64,000 bases of DNA from Leptonema sp964619535 (GTDB lineage Bacteria; Spirochaetota; Leptospiria; Leptospirales; Leptonemataceae). Shown one piece after another: positions 35,905 through 43,442 of this stretch; the first letter of the stretch is position 1; every line of letters begins with the position of its first letter. The translations under genes were made by a program, and so were the position numbers. The DNA lies in assembly GCA_964619535.1 (NCBI GenBank), contig CAZUEX010000010.1, positions 62,001 to 126,000 on the forward strand, read 5' to 3'. Under the pieces are notes generated by a model. It was not told the origin of the DNA. It worked only from the letters and a program-made list of their open reading frames with translations, and made no database searches.

Positions 35905-35955
35905 TCGCATTCGGTCAGCCCTGCACAACCAGAAAACAAAGCCGAGGAGAAGAAC

Positions 35956-37845
35956 ATGAAACCCGTAAATTTTTATCAGATGCTTGAGCATGCAGCAACC
36001 GTGAATCCCACCGATCAAACCTTTATGCGCCGTCAGGGCGATGGAACCATAACGGGCCGGACCTATCCGGAATGGAAGCAGTGGACGGATCAACTTGTGG
36101 CCGGTCTTTCAGCAGAAGGGCTGAAACGAGAGGATCGCGTGCTGTTTCTCTGTGATCCTTCCAGTTACTGGCTTTTTACCAATATTGCCATTATTACAGC
36201 CGGGGGCATTACCGTTCCGCGGGCAACGGATGTTACGGACGATGATATTCTCTATATCTCGAACCATGCGGAATGCCGTTTTGCCGTTGTGCAGAACCGC
36301 AAAACGAAAGAGCGTCTGGAGAAGCTGGGCGATCGCATCCCTGCCTTAAAAAGGATCTTTGTGATGCAGGCCGACGATCACAGCCTGCTGGATGGCGAGG
36401 ACAGCCTGAAGGCCCTGACAGAAAAAGGGAAGGCCGCCTTACAGAAGGATCCTGGCCTGGTCTCCGGTCTGGCAAAGGAGCTGGATCCGGAAGCCCTGTG
36501 CATGATTATCTATACTTCGGGCACAACAGGCGTGCCCAAAGGGGCGATGCAAACACAGCAGGGCTGGATTGCCTGCGTGGAGAATGTGATTCCACGTCTG
36601 CAGGCGCGTAAAGGCGATCGTGCCATCAGTCTTCTGCCTCCCTGGCACGTTTTTGAGCAGATCATCGAGTATACCTTTCTTTACCTGGGTCTGCAGTTCA
36701 TGATTACCGACATAACCCTTCTGAAAGAGGATCTAAAGGAGTTCAAGCCCACCATCTTTCCGTCGGTGCCGCGTATCTGGGAGTCCGTCTACAACGGCAT
36801 CATCTCTAAAGTAAAAAAGGAATCACCTGCAAAGCAGAAGATCTTTCAGTTCTTCCTCGGTGTGGGAGCCACCTGGCATCGCTGGCATGCCGTGGCCTTC
36901 AATTATGATCTTCAGATAGAGAAGCCTGCTGTGCCCGTGGCCGTTGCGCGACGCCTGCTTGCATGGTGTGTTTTGCTTCTTCTTCTGCCCTTGAAGCTCC
37001 TTTCCGGGGTGATCTTCAAGGGAATCCGTGAGGCCCTGGGCGGCCAGATGCGCGTTTCCCTTTCCGGAGGCAGTGCTCTGCCTGGTGTTGTGGATCGCTT
37101 CCTGTCTGCCGTTGGACTTCGCGTTCTTGAAGGCTATGGTATGACCGAAACATCGGCCGTAATCTCCACCCGTCTGATCGAAGGCCCCGTGCCGGGAACG
37201 ATTGGCAGGCCGCTGGACGGTTATGAGATCCGCCTGAAAAACGAACAGGGTATGGATGTGAAACACATCCCGGGAGCCAGAGGAACGCTGTGGGTGAAAA
37301 GCGTGCAGGTGATGAAAGGCTATTACAGGCGTCCCGAACTCAATGAGGTCGTTTTCGACAAGGATGGCTTCTTTGACACAGGAGATCTGATGATGCTTAC
37401 CCATCGGGGGGATCTTGTTTTCACCGCCAGCCAGGACACCATTGTCCTGGCTGGCGGTGAAAACCTGGAGCCCGTTCCGCTCGAGGATCGCCTTCTGATC
37501 AGCGACTATATCGATCAGGTCATGGTCATCGGCGATGACAGAAAGCATCCGGCCGCTTTGATTGTACCGGCCTTTGATCGTGTGAAGGCGGAGTTTGACG
37601 TTCCCGAGTCTACGGCGCAGTGGAACGATAATGCAACCGTGCGCCAGCTGTACCAGAAAGAGATCCGTCGTCTGCTTACAAGGGATGCCGGCTTTAAGAG
37701 CTTTGAGCTCATTCCGGCCGATGCCTTCTATGTCGTTCCGAGAGCATTCGATCTTGAAACAGAGATGACAAAGACGTTGAAGATGAAACGTCCCGTAATA
37801 AAAGATCACTTCGAGGCTGAGATTGAGGCCATCTATCGAAAGTAG
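35956..37845 (+). CDS. long-chain acyl-CoA synthetase (AMP-binding enzyme), copy 2 of a tandem pair
   Basis: The 629-residue protein is clearly related to the preceding gene along its whole length (shared RATDVTD, TIFPSVPRIWESVYNGI, VVDRFLSA and RPELNEVVFDKDG segments) and has the same motifs: MIIYTSGTTGVPKGAM, LLPPWHVFEQ, EGYGMTETSAV, GFFDTGDL and TKTLKMKRPVI. The A8 region reads FTASQDTIVLAGGENLEP. Here the usual GR before the KDT-type segment is replaced (TAS-QDT), a small change in the hinge not present in copy 1. The start is well supported by GAGGAGAAGAAC before the ATG. The pair probably arose by tandem duplication and may differ in chain-length preference. A terminator follows. Confidence 0.88.
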   Translation: MKPVNFYQMLEHAATVNPTDQTFMRRQGDGTITGRTYPEWKQWTDQLVAGLSAEGLKREDRVLFLCDPSSYWLFTNIAIITAGGITVPRATDVTDDDILYISNHAECRFAVVQNRKTKERLEKLGDRIPALKRIFVMQADDHSLLDGEDSLKALTEKGKAALQKDPGLVSGLAKELDPEALCMIIYTSGTTGVPKGAMQTQQGWIACVENVIPRLQARKGDRAISLLPPWHVFEQIIEYTFLYLGLQFMITDITLLKEDLKEFKPTIFPSVPRIWESVYNGIISKVKKESPAKQKIFQFFLGVGATWHRWHAVAFNYDLQIEKPAVPVAVARRLLAWCVLLLLLPLKLLSGVIFKGIREALGGQMRVSLSGGSALPGVVDRFLSAVGLRVLEGYGMTETSAVISTRLIEGPVPGTIGRPLDGYEIRLKNEQGMDVKHIPGARGTLWVKSVQVMKGYYRRPELNEVVFDKDGFFDTGDLMMLTHRGDLVFTASQDTIVLAGGENLEPVPLEDRLLISDYIDQVMVIGDDRKHPAALIVPAFDRVKAEFDVPESTAQWNDNATVRQLYQKEIRRLLTRDAGFKSFELIPADAFYVVPRAFDLETEMTKTLKMKRPVIKDHFEAEIEAIYRK

Positions 37846-37857
37846 GGTCTGAAGGCA

Positions 37858-37888
37858 GCCGCTGAAGCAATTTTTCAGCGGCCTTTTC
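37858..37888 (+). terminator. terminator of the acyl-CoA ligase pair
   Basis: GCCGCTGAA at 37858-37866 and TTCAGCGGC at 37874-37882 form a 9-bp stem around a seven-base loop, followed by CTTTTC. It separates the ligases from the XPB helicase gene, whose start is 128 bases further on. Confidence 0.85.
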
Positions 37889-38015
37889 GGGATTGTTTCA
37901 TTTATATAGCGTCCTGAGCGACAGCAGAAGCGGTCGGCGGTGTGGCTTTTTTTAAGGCAGTGGTTTTTCGTTTGACCGCTGCTCTGCCGCACCGGGTACA
38001 GACACAGGGGAACCC

Positions 38016-39833
38016 ATGCCAGATTTGAATAATCCGCTAATCGTACAATCCGATAAAACCATGTTTCTCGAAGTGGACAACGAACGCTTCGAGGACTGTC
38101 GGGCCGTTATATCGCGTTTCGCCGAGCTTGAAAAGAGCCCGGAATACATGCAGACGTATCGCATTTCGGCCCTTTCTCTTTGGAATGCAGCCTCAAGCCG
38201 CATGACGGCCGATGAAATCATTGGTGCCCTTGAGCAATACTCCAAGTATCCGGTGCCGAAAAACGTGCTGCATGAGATCCGTGAGCAGATCTCGCGTTAC
38301 GGCAAGGTCAAACTCATACGCGAAGATGATGGCGAGCTGTACATTACCTCCGATGAAAAGGCCTTCCTCAGTGAGATTGCGCATCATCGATCCGTACAGG
38401 AATACATCAAAGAAGTACAGGACGGTCGTATCCTTGTAAACAAGGACTACCGGGGCCATATCAAGCAGGCACTGATCCGTATCGGCTATCCAGTAGAAGA
38501 CCTGGCCGGCTACGATGAAGGTGCGGCCTATGGCTTTAACCTTCGAAGCACCACCCTTTCGGGAAAGAGCTTCGTCATGCGCGACTATCAGCGCAAGGCC
38601 GTGGAGGTTTTTCATGCAGGTGGTGGTCGCCAGGGGGGATCCGGTGTGATTGTCCTTCCCTGTGGTGCAGGTAAAACGATCGTTGGCATCGGGGTCATGC
38701 AGCTGGTTGGGGCTCATACCTTGATCCTGGTAACAAACACGCTTTCTATCCGTCAGTGGAAGAGTGAGATCCTCGACAAGACCGATATTCCAGAAGAGGA
38801 CATCGGTGAATATTCGGGCGAGAAGAAAGAGCTGAAGCCCATTACCATCGCCACATACAACATCATCACACACCGTAAGAAAAAGGGCGGTGCCTTTACG
38901 CATTACAATATCTTCAGCGAAGGCAACTGGGGACTCGTTGTATATGATGAGGTGCACCTGCTGCCCGCTCCTGTGTTCCGTATGACATCGGAGCTTCAGG
39001 CAAAACGACGCCTTGGCCTGACCGCAACCCTGGTAAGGGAAGATGGCCTGGAAGAGGATGTCTTTTCGCTGATCGGGCCGAAGAAATACGATGTTCCGTG
39101 GAAGGAGCTTGAGAAGCGATCGTGGATTGCCAATGCAAAATGCATTGAGATCCGTGTGGACATGGAAGAAGAGCTACGCCTGAAGTATTCCGTTTCTGAT
39201 GATCGTGAAAAGTACCGTCTGGCGTCTGAAAATCCGGCCAAGCTCGATGCCATCGAGAAGATCATGAATGTGCACGGGCACAATAACATACTGATCATCG
39301 GCCAGTACCTGCAGCAGCTCGATGTGATCTCGAAGCACTTTAACCTGCCGATGATTACCGGTAATACTCCGCTTGTAGAAAGGGAGCGTCTTTACAAGGC
39401 CTTTCGCGAAGGGCGTGAGCCCTGCTTGATTGTATCGCGGGTGGCGAACTTCTCCATTGACCTGCCGGATGCTCGCGTAGCCATTCAGGTATCGGGCACC
39501 TTCGGTTCACGTCAGGAAGAGGCACAGAGGCTTGGTCGTGTGTTGCGACCGAAAGGCGAAGACAACATGGCCTACTTCTACACGGTTGTGACACGCGATA
39601 CGACCGAGGAACGCTTTGCTCATAACAGGCAGCTCTTCCTGGCAGAGCAGGGGTATGAGTACAGTTTGCATACCTACGATGAGTACTGCTCCATGCATTC
39701 TGATGTTCCGGATTCGGATCGACAGGAAGCGAAGGAAGCCGCAGAGCCTGAAAAAACAAAGAAGCCGCGAAAGGGATCCAAGAAATCTTCCACCAAGAAA
39801 CAGAAAGAGGAAGAGAGCCTGGCGGGACGATGA
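38016..39833 (+). CDS. bacterial XPB/Ssl2-type DNA helicase
   Basis: The 605-residue protein matches bacterial homologues of the TFIIH helicase XPB. It has an N-terminal damage-recognition-like region (~1-180), then RecA domain 1 with the Q-like RDYQRKAV, Walker A LPCGAGKTIVG, VTNTLSIRQW, DEVH box VVYDEVHLLP and motif III LTATLVRED. The latter includes the RED residues characteristic of XPB. RecA domain 2 has ILIIGQYLQQLD, GNTPLVERERL, LIVSRVANFSIDLPDA and the arginine-finger motif EAQRLGRVLRPKG. The tail is very lysine-rich (KKPRKGSKKSSTKK), possibly for DNA binding. In bacteria it is thought to work in DNA repair together with a Bax1-like nuclease, but no such gene is adjacent. It overlaps the next gene by four bases. 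Confidence 0.92.
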   Translation: MPDLNNPLIVQSDKTMFLEVDNERFEDCRAVISRFAELEKSPEYMQTYRISALSLWNAASSRMTADEIIGALEQYSKYPVPKNVLHEIREQISRYGKVKLIREDDGELYITSDEKAFLSEIAHHRSVQEYIKEVQDGRILVNKDYRGHIKQALIRIGYPVEDLAGYDEGAAYGFNLRSTTLSGKSFVMRDYQRKAVEVFHAGGGRQGGSGVIVLPCGAGKTIVGIGVMQLVGAHTLILVTNTLSIRQWKSEILDKTDIPEEDIGEYSGEKKELKPITIATYNIITHRKKKGGAFTHYNIFSEGNWGLVVYDEVHLLPAPVFRMTSELQAKRRLGLTATLVREDGLEEDVFSLIGPKKYDVPWKELEKRSWIANAKCIEIRVDMEEELRLKYSVSDDREKYRLASENPAKLDAIEKIMNVHGHNNILIIGQYLQQLDVISKHFNLPMITGNTPLVERERLYKAFREGREPCLIVSRVANFSIDLPDARVAIQVSGTFGSRQEEAQRLGRVLRPKGEDNMAYFYTVVTRDTTEERFAHNRQLFLAEQGYEYSLHTYDEYCSMHSDVPDSDRQEAKEAAEPEKTKKPRKGSKKSSTKKQKEEESLAGR

Positions 39834-40687
39834 AGGCTGCGCGGCGGTCTGTGTTGATTACCGGAGCAACGGACGGAATCGGTCTGGCCGCCGCCCGGGA
39901 GCTGTGCCGCCGCAAGACGCGGCTGTTGCTGCACGGTCGTAGCCAGGAAAAGCTCGAGGCGGCCCGACAGACACTCCTTGCAGAGAATCCTGATTGTGAG
40001 GTGTATCTGTATCGGGCCGATCTCGCTTCGATGGATGAGGTCAGGCTTCTTGCAAGGCAGATCAGGGAAGATCATGCCTCGCTTGATGTGTTGCTGGCCA
40101 ATGCAGGGACCTTGGAACGCGAGTTTCACCGAACCGTCGATGGCTTTGAAAGAACCCTCGCAATCAATCATTACGCTCACTTTCTGTTAACGCTGTTGCT
40201 CCTCGGACTTCTAAAGGCCGCTCCTTCGGCCCGTATCGTCATTGTAAGCTCTGTTGCTCATGCAAATGGCAGGCTGGATCTGGATGGAGGAAATCAGTCG
40301 CCGGCTCGGTTTGACGGCTTTCAGGCCTATGCCAATTCCAAGCTCTTTAACCTGCTTTTTGCCGGGGCCCTGGCCGAAAGGCTGGCTGGCAGTGGCATAA
40401 CGGTAAACAGTGTGCACCCCGGCGTTGTCGATACAAAGATTCTGCGGGAGAACTTCGGCATGACCGGTGCTGCCGTGGAATCCGGTGCCGACACACCTGT
40501 TTTTCTGTGCATCTCTCCATCGTTAAAGGATGTTACAGGGAAGTACTTTGTGAAGCGTCGTGTATCAGAGGTCTCTGCCCTTGCAAGGGATAAGACGGCA
40601 AGAGAGAAGCTGTGGAATCACAGCATATTGATGCTGGAACGCTGGCTGAAGGGCTCCGAAAACGAATCCCTGTCGCTGCCGGTTTAG
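39830..40687 (+). CDS. short-chain dehydrogenase/reductase (retinol-dehydrogenase-like)
   Basis: The 285-residue SDR has the cofactor motif TGATDGIG (residues ~11-18), the acidic LYRADLAS, the NAG motif LLANAGTL, the catalytic Ser in VIVSSVAH, and the catalytic YANSK pair. HPGVVDTKIL follows. The length and the SVHPG-V-T segment are like retinol dehydrogenase or WW-domain oxidoreductase types, but the substrate is unknown; a lipid or aldehyde is likely. The ATG overlaps the stop of the helicase gene (ATGA), so translation is coupled although the functions look unrelated. The end overlaps the convergent peptide deformylase gene by four bases. Confidence 0.9.
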   Translation: MKAARRSVLITGATDGIGLAAARELCRRKTRLLLHGRSQEKLEAARQTLLAENPDCEVYLYRADLASMDEVRLLARQIREDHASLDVLLANAGTLEREFHRTVDGFERTLAINHYAHFLLTLLLLGLLKAAPSARIVIVSSVAHANGRLDLDGGNQSPARFDGFQAYANSKLFNLLFAGALAERLAGSGITVNSVHPGVVDTKILRENFGMTGAAVESGADTPVFLCISPSLKDVTGKYFVKRRVSEVSALARDKTAREKLWNHSILMLERWLKGSENESLSLPV

Positions 40688-41229
40688 CCGTTGACGACTG
40701 CCTTCAGCGCCCGAGGATCGAGGTCATCGTCAAAGCCAAAGAGCCTCGAATCGGCCAGGCGGTCAATATACAGGATGCCGTTCAGGTGGTCGCATTCATG
40801 TTGATAGACGACGGCATCATATCCCTTTACGACCTCTTCATGCTTCTCTGCCTTTTCATCGAGGAAGGTCAGCTTGATATGCCGTATTCGTTCAACGTAG
40901 CCTGCCATACCCGGCACGGAAAGACATCCTTCCCACGAGCCCAGCATCGGACCGTCCAGAAGCTCTATCTCGGGGTTAAACAGAACTCGGTCGATGTAGC
41001 CTTCCCTGTTTCCTGCCTCTTCGTCGCGAAAGAGTCGCACGATGACAAGGCGCTTGAGTACACCGATCTGTGGAGCAGCAAGCCCCTGTCCGTGGGCCTT
41101 CTCCATCGTTTCGAACATATCAGCGACCAGCTCTTTCGTTTCGGGCTGGAGGATCTCCTCTGTGGTGAATTCTTCGGAGCGCATGCGTAAGAGCGGATTA
41201 CCTGCTCGCAGTATCGGACGAATGGCCAT
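40684..41229 (-). CDS. def: peptide deformylase, copy A
   Basis: The 181-residue metalloprotease removes formyl groups from nascent proteins. All three catalytic motifs are present: GQGLAAPQIG, EGCLSVPG (Cys ligand) and QHECDHLNG (two His ligands and Glu). The insert and the C-terminal helix are of the type-I/III length. It follows copy B by only three bases on the same strand. Two full-length deformylases side by side are not common; both keep the active site, so both are probably active. The gene ends overlapping the convergent dehydrogenase. Confidence 0.95.
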   Translation of the reverse strand: MAIRPILRAGNPLLRMRSEEFTTEEILQPETKELVADMFETMEKAHGQGLAAPQIGVLKRLVIVRLFRDEEAGNREGYIDRVLFNPEIELLDGPMLGSWEGCLSVPGMAGYVERIRHIKLTFLDEKAEKHEEVVKGYDAVVYQHECDHLNGILYIDRLADSRLFGFDDDLDPRALKAVVNG

Positions 41230-41232
41230 AGG

Positions 41233-41769
41233 TTATCCAGCTCCTTCCAGGGCTTCCTGCAGTTCTGGCTCGAAGCCGAACATGGTTGGGTCCTTCAGAC
41301 GATCGACGTAGAGGATGCCATCAAGATGGTCGCATTCATGTTGATAGACGATGGCAGGGAAGCCTTCGATAATCTCTTCGTGTAGATTCTCATCGGTGTC
41401 GTAATAGGACAGGCGAATCTTCTGCGGTCGTTCAACGTAACCACGCATACCGGGAATGGAAAGACAGCCTTCCCAGAAGCCTTCACCGGGTTCTTCCAGG
41501 GCTTCGATTACCGGATTGATCAGAGCCTTCTCTTCTATGCCTTCCTGATCGGCATATCGGTCGCTCCTGTCGAATCCGACGACGATGACGCGCTTCAGCA
41601 CACCGATCTGCGGCGCTGCCAGGCCTATACCGCCGGCCTCTCTTTTGGTATCACGTAGATCGCGGATCAGGTTCTTGATCTCTTTGGATCGCAGCTCGGT
41701 AAGCGGCACCTCGAGGGACTTGCGGCGAAGAAGTGGGTCACCGAGTTTTAAGATTCTACGAACGGACAT
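41233..41769 (-). CDS. def: peptide deformylase, copy B
   Basis: The 178-residue protein has GGIGLAAPQIG, EGCLSIPG and YQHECDHLDG, the full set of deformylase metal and catalytic residues. It is clearly paralogous to the following copy A (shared ERxxxIRL, YQHECDHL and GILYxDRL) but divergent enough that the duplication is not recent. It starts 91 bases downstream of the tRNA-Ala gene on the same strand and may be transcribed with it. The two copies could differ in substrate preference or oxygen/metal tolerance, which the sequence cannot tell. Confidence 0.95.
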   Translation of the reverse strand: MSVRRILKLGDPLLRRKSLEVPLTELRSKEIKNLIRDLRDTKREAGGIGLAAPQIGVLKRVIVVGFDRSDRYADQEGIEEKALINPVIEALEEPGEGFWEGCLSIPGMRGYVERPQKIRLSYYDTDENLHEEIIEGFPAIVYQHECDHLDGILYVDRLKDPTMFGFEPELQEALEGAG

Positions 41770-41860
41770 GATCCGAAAAGGAAGTCAAATCAACAGGATT
41801 CGACCGTTATTAATCAGCTGAACCGAGCAGATTTCGTTATGAAGTGTTGAGGATAATCCG

Positions 41861-41933
41861 TGGAGACGAGGGGGATCGAACCCCTGACCTTTAGAATGCC
41901 ATTCTAACGCTCTCCCAACTGAGCTACGCCCCC
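41861..41933 (-). tRNA. tRNA-Ala (anticodon GGC)
   Basis: On the minus strand the cloverleaf is complete. The acceptor stem GGGGGCG pairs with CGTCTCC and includes the G3-U70 wobble pair that identifies alanine. The D arm is CTC/GAG, the anticodon stem TTAGA/TCTAA has loop ATGGCAT (anticodon GGC), and the T arm AGGGG-TTCGATC-CCCCT is intact. The discriminator is A and CCA is not encoded. It reads GCC codons. Confidence 0.96.
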
Positions 41934-41954
41934 AATCGGATTGGGGACAGGATT

Positions 41955-41984
41955 TTGCCCGCTATGGCCCGGGCAACCTTTTTT
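41955..41984 (+). terminator. rightward hairpin with T run upstream of the TPR gene
   Basis: TTGCCCG at 41955-41961 and CGGGCAA at 41970-41976 form a 7-bp stem around 8 bases, followed by CCTTTTTT. It is oriented rightward although no rightward gene precedes it. It may stop antisense transcription from the deformylase region or attenuate the TPR-phosphatase operon that starts 100 bases on. Confidence 0.65.
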
Positions 41985-42083
41985 CGTATGTGTTAGAACA
42001 TGCTGTATGACCGGCCGGGGGGCCTGGACTGTCAGTTGAATAAAACTCCTTGCTTTCCGATATCGAGAAGAAAGGGTGTTTTT

Positions 42084-43442
42084 GTGAATCCTCTCGTCAT
42101 CGCTATTGTTGGTGTTCTGTTTCTCATTGCTCTATTCCTCGGAGGATACATCGTCCTGGCTCAGTTGAATCAGGGCAGGATCGAGGACATCGAAGAGCTG
42201 ATTCACCGTGGCCGCCTGCGTGACGCTCTGGCCCGCCTGGAGAAGATGCTTGAAAAGGATGAAAGAAATCCGAAGGTCAACTTTCTGCTCGGTTACGTGC
42301 ACGAGAAGATGGGGGGCTACCAGACGGCCATATTACAATATCGACGAATCTTGAAGTTTGGCCGGTGGCGCGACGATGTAACGGAATTACAGGTTCGAAA
42401 GCATCTGGCAGAATGCCTGAATCAGGCAGGCAATCATACAGAAGCAAAGAACGAATACCTGATACTGTGCAATCTGGAGCCCCACAATTACGAGCATTTC
42501 TATCAGGTGGCTCGCCTGTTCCAGATGGGGCGGCTGTTCCCCAAGGCATTGAAATTTTACCAGCAGGCCGTAGCACTGAATTCCAGACACTTTGATTCCT
42601 GGTCAGGATTGGGACGCACGTATTTTGCGATGAATGCCTATTCCGATGCCCGTGAAGCCCTTGCCAGGGCTGCAGAGATTGATCCTGAAAACCGGGAGAA
42701 CCGCTACTATCTGGGGCAGGCCCATCGTTTCCTGGGTGAGCATGGCAGGGCTCTGGAGAACTTCGAGAAGTCGGAGCGTGATCCAGAGTTGCGCACAAAG
42801 TCCATTCTTGCGCGCGGGCTGGTGTATATCGATCAGGGGGCCTATTCGCAGGCGATCGTTGAGCTGGAACGTGGGCTGGCCTGGTCCGAAGAGGGATCGG
42901 ATATCTGGCTGCAGTGTCATTATCTGATCGCTGCCTCAGCGGAGCGCCAGAAGGACATAGAAAAGGCCATCGAACACTGGGAGATGATACAGAAGCACCA
43001 GGCCGGTTATCGGGACGTGCCTCATAAGCTGAAACAGTATGCCGAATTTCGCACCAATGATCAGATTAAAGAGCTGCTTACAGCGAATCGTGCTCGATTC
43101 GAGACCATTGCACGTTCTATTGCCGAGAGCATGGGGCTTCGTGTTAATGCCTCGCGGATGCGAGACGATTCTACGATCACCCTGATCTGCTCCGATTCTC
43201 AGCTGGCTCAGAGAAGACGCGTTCAGAACACGGTCCTTCGCATTTACCGCGATATGGCTTCGGTTAGCGAAAACCAGGTCCGAGAGCTTCATGATCTGAT
43301 GAGAACGGAGCATGCTTCGCGGGGGATCTTTATGACCGTTGGTGATTTTGCACCCTCGGCGGTTGAATACGCGGCAAATCGGCCGCTTGATTTGCTGGAT
43401 GGGTCGGCAATGGTACCGATCATACAAGGAGCTTTGCATTGA
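42084..43442 (+). CDS. membrane-anchored TPR protein with a nuclease-fold C terminus
   Basis: The 452-residue protein begins with a membrane anchor (MNPLVIAIVGVLFLIALFLG). Several TPR repeats follow (ALARLEKMLEKDERNPKVNF, AILQYRRILKFG, ALKFYQQAVALNSRHFDSWS, AREALARAAEIDPENRENRY, ALENFEKSE). The last ~110 residues look like a Mrr/restriction-endonuclease-fold domain (FETIARSIAESMG, MRTEHASRGIFMTVGDFAPS, AANRPLDLLDG), but I cannot see the usual Asp and QxK/ExK catalytic residues, so it is probably inactive and used for binding. The GTG start has AGGGTG upstream; an ATG at 42000 is less likely. Its stop overlaps the TTG start of the SpoIIE-type gene, so the two proteins are probably made together. 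Confidence 0.8.
   Translation: MNPLVIAIVGVLFLIALFLGGYIVLAQLNQGRIEDIEELIHRGRLRDALARLEKMLEKDERNPKVNFLLGYVHEKMGGYQTAILQYRRILKFGRWRDDVTELQVRKHLAECLNQAGNHTEAKNEYLILCNLEPHNYEHFYQVARLFQMGRLFPKALKFYQQAVALNSRHFDSWSGLGRTYFAMNAYSDAREALARAAEIDPENRENRYYLGQAHRFLGEHGRALENFEKSERDPELRTKSILARGLVYIDQGAYSQAIVELERGLAWSEEGSDIWLQCHYLIAASAERQKDIEKAIEHWEMIQKHQAGYRDVPHKLKQYAEFRTNDQIKELLTANRARFETIARSIAESMGLRVNASRMRDDSTITLICSDSQLAQRRRVQNTVLRIYRDMASVSENQVRELHDLMRTEHASRGIFMTVGDFAPSAVEYAANRPLDLLDGSAMVPIIQGALH

Noticed and set aside
36823..37992. 389-codon minus-strand frame over the second acyl-CoA ligase
   Set aside because: Shadow of a conserved gene; residues have no domain logic.
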